A stretch of DNA of 64,000 nt from Odobenus rosmarus divergens (lineage: Eukaryota; Chordata; Mammalia; Carnivora; Odobenidae), in NCBI RefSeq assembly GCF_000321225.1, contig NW_004450566.1, positions 611,797 through 675,796 on the forward strand, written 5' to 3'. Positions 61,505-64,000 of the stretch are shown here, one piece after another. Under the pieces are notes generated by a model, which was not told the DNA's origin, did not search any database, and worked only from the letters and a program-made list of their open reading frames with translations. How positions within the stretch are numbered: the first letter of the stretch is position 1; every line of letters begins with the position of its first letter. The translations under genes and the position numbers were made by a program.

Positions 61505-64000
61505 TTTTTTTAAAGCTTCCAACCACCGGGGGGCGCAGCCTATTATAGAGAAAGAAGAAAAAGGATAAGATTGGAAAGGAGGCATATGAGATTGAGGAGA
61601 AAGGAAGTGAGAGATATGCTCTACAGGAAGCAAATAAGACTCGGTGGAGGATGAGACTGAGTAGTGCTAATTCTTCCTTTGCTTTCATGTTTGCAGAAAT
61701 GTAGACTAGATTGATAATTTCTTTAAAAATAAAGCTTAGCAAAAACAAATGTCAATGTTAATAAGCCACGTGATCCAGTTGAGCGTATAATAATACTGTG
61801 TAACTCTCACATGAGATGGTGTTGAATGGGCTGAGATTAATAGCTCTTCTGTCTGCTCTGTAAATTCACATGTGTGAGTGTTGATGGCTGGGTGAGCTTT
61901 CTTTTTTTCCCTTTCATGTCTCAGCCCGAGTTTTGGCCTCAAGCTCTCTAGGGTATTTCATTCTCACAGCAGACAGATGCTAACTGTGTGCTAGCAAGGC
62001 AAAAGAAACTCATGGCACATATTTAATAAAGGTAGGTATGGCTACAGCAGGAATATATTTACCCCTTTCTTATTATTGTTCAAGTAAATCAGTTTGGCAG
62101 AGCATTGGCAATGAGTGTCACATTAATGGGGCATTTGTGTTAAATGGAGCACTGTACAAACGAAGAGTAAACATTTGATTGATATGCCTAATAGGGTAAA
62201 CTAAATTCTCACAGCAAAAGCAGAATATTCCCATCCAAACTATATACATACTCTCAGTAATTTGTTTTGAAATTGTCTCAATTTATCTTATGGACCTTAT
62301 TTGCCACAATTTCTGGGATGCAGAAGAAGTGAATGTTTGCCAAAGCTAAAGATGCAAACAGGTAATAGAATTCATCTTCTTCTTATCAAAGGCTAGCCCT
62401 ATTCTGCTTTGTGCATCATAGTAATAACCTCCAGGCCCATCAGTGTTGTATTTTATACCATGAATTAAAAGAGCCATTTATCACCTTTAAGTTGGTTTGA
62501 ATAGCATTAGATTCATCTGATTAATTTATATAAAAACAGGATAATTCAGAAACTGAAGAAAACTGTGTTTCTATTATGAATTATCCAGTGAGTGTTATGC
62601 CTTTCATGACCTCTCCCAACTGCCGAGTGATAAAGTTAATCATTTATTACGTTTTCTTGGAGATAAATAAAACCAAGGCTAGTATAAGCAGGAAGTAAGA
62701 ATATACTCAGAGATCTATAATCACCATATCTTTTTAGTACTAGAAAACAAAAATTTTCAAACTTTTGTTACTATGAAATAAAATACGTACACTAAAGGGC
62801 ACAAAACAATGTGTGCCATGATTTATCACAAAGTGAACACTGTGTAACCATTCAGGTCAAGAAAAAGAACATTGCTAACCCTTCAGAACAATATCCCAAT
62901 GTTTTCAAGTTGCATAGGAGGAGTAAGGAAGTAACTTAGGCTTAACAATTTTAGTTGTTATGTATATGTACTTGTTTCCTTTGAGTAACAGTAACTATAT
63001 ATTAACACTAGCTTGTAATTAATTAGTCTGTGATTTACGTAGAAGATGCTTGGTAAAAGAACCTATTATAGAAGCAAATCTACCTATTGCAGGGTTTCCC
63101 AACATAGAAAATAGCAATATTTGTATGGCAAACTGGAGTAAACTAGGGGAAATTTGGGGCCATATGTACGGAATTCTGTAGAGAGATTCATTACATTATC
63201 TTCCCTATGATAGAATTTTGATAAGAAAATAAAATAGATTGTTTAAAGAAAGATATAAAATTAAATGTAGATAACCTTAAATTTAGAAATATGAATATAC
63301 TTCCATCAATATAACTTTTTGTCTCAGTTTTTGTGTTTGAAAGCTTATATATCATTCTAATCAAAACATTTTAACAATGATGTTTTCAAATTTATTTATA
63401 GCTGCTGTCAACAAAAAATTATATTTGCACAAGTAGAGAATAAAAATTTTGAAACAACTTTTACAACCATTAAAAATTTTTCAACATTTGATTTTAAATA
63501 TAGCAATTCTTTTGTTTATTTCCTTTCCAAATTTACCATTAGAATTTCATGGGGATGCTATATATTTAAAATTTACCTAGATTTTATATGTCAAGTGTTA
63601 CAAAATAATACTGAAATTCTAAATTAGAAAATACATGTCCTTTAGAGATGTTATCATGCATCTACATTGCCACAAATGGGTAAAAGTATTTAATGTAGGG
63701 GAAGATACACCTACCAGGAGCTCCTGGCTTTCTTTCTCATTATCTGTTCTTCTATGGCCAAATTTTGGTAGGCATGCTATGCTAATTAAGCATGTAGAAC
63801 ATGAATTCCTTCAGCAAATCCACAGATCCCTTTCTCATGATGAAAAGGGACATGCTTGCAGCAAGCTGCTGAAGTAGGTATCAAGGTGCTAGACACTCAG
63901 CTAGGTTGAGCTCACTACCCTGAGGCCAGACCAATGAGTAATAATCATGATTGCCTAAATGCCAATCTAGTTGGGTCTTTCTCTCAGGAGCCCAGGATAA
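61505..64000. other. PCSK1 5' flank, distal
   Basis: This is AT-rich sequence without recognisable SINE, L1 or ORF of interest. About 61740-62700 holds many TAAT/ATTA motifs and no visible repeat. The part after 62700 is A/T-rich and unremarkable. Confidence 0.6.

Noticed and set aside
61154..61748. ORFs of 159 and 170 codons on the minus strand
   Set aside because: Both run through the TTCC/GGAA microsatellite, which yields Glu-Gly-Arg-Lys repeats. The openness is a repeat artefact.

Overview
The window is vertebrate nuclear DNA, almost certainly from a caniform carnivore. The main evidence is six tRNA-derived Can-SINEs (head close to GGGGCGCCTGGGTGGCTCAG, CT-rich body, AAATAAATAAA tail) and short carnivore-type L1 3' ends. 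The type of the youngest SINE (from 4137) suggests an arctoid such as a bear, seal or mustelid, but the species is not fixed by the sequence.

The only gene I can support is PCSK1 (proprotein convertase 1/3), complete on the minus strand. Its 14 coding exons run from 59842 (ATG) to 20574 (end of the stop codon). Every intron is GT-AG, the reading phase closes at all 13 junctions, and the exon lengths sum to 2262 nt, giving 753 residues, the length I recall for human PC1/3. D167, H208, N309 and S382 are all in place, so the gene looks functional. The protein matures peptide hormone precursors (POMC, proinsulin, proglucagon) in neuroendocrine secretory granules.

Layout from left to right. 1-17,700 is intergenic DNA downstream of PCSK1. 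It holds Can-SINEs, an inverted L1 (5395-8572) carrying a 1.06-kb insertion, a degenerate hAT-transposase pseudogene (8600-9760), and MIR, L2 and other old repeats. About 17,700-20,573 is the probable 3' UTR, with the polyadenylation site unresolved. 20,574-59,842 holds the exons and introns. About 59,000-60,070 is GC-rich and looks like a CpG island. Two CRE-type sites (60089-60096 and 60117-60124) lie just upstream of the 5' UTR. 60,125-64,000 is the 5' flank, with a TTCC microsatellite and an AT-rich stretch free of recognisable repeats.

I found no previously undescribed biological system. The points most worth a second look are the hAT pseudogene, the insertion inside the L1, a 103-bp tandem duplication in intron 1, Glu665 in the PC1/3 tail, and the paired CREs. 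Comparisons with human PCSK1 are from memory, and repeat family names come from recognition of consensus features, not from a database search.
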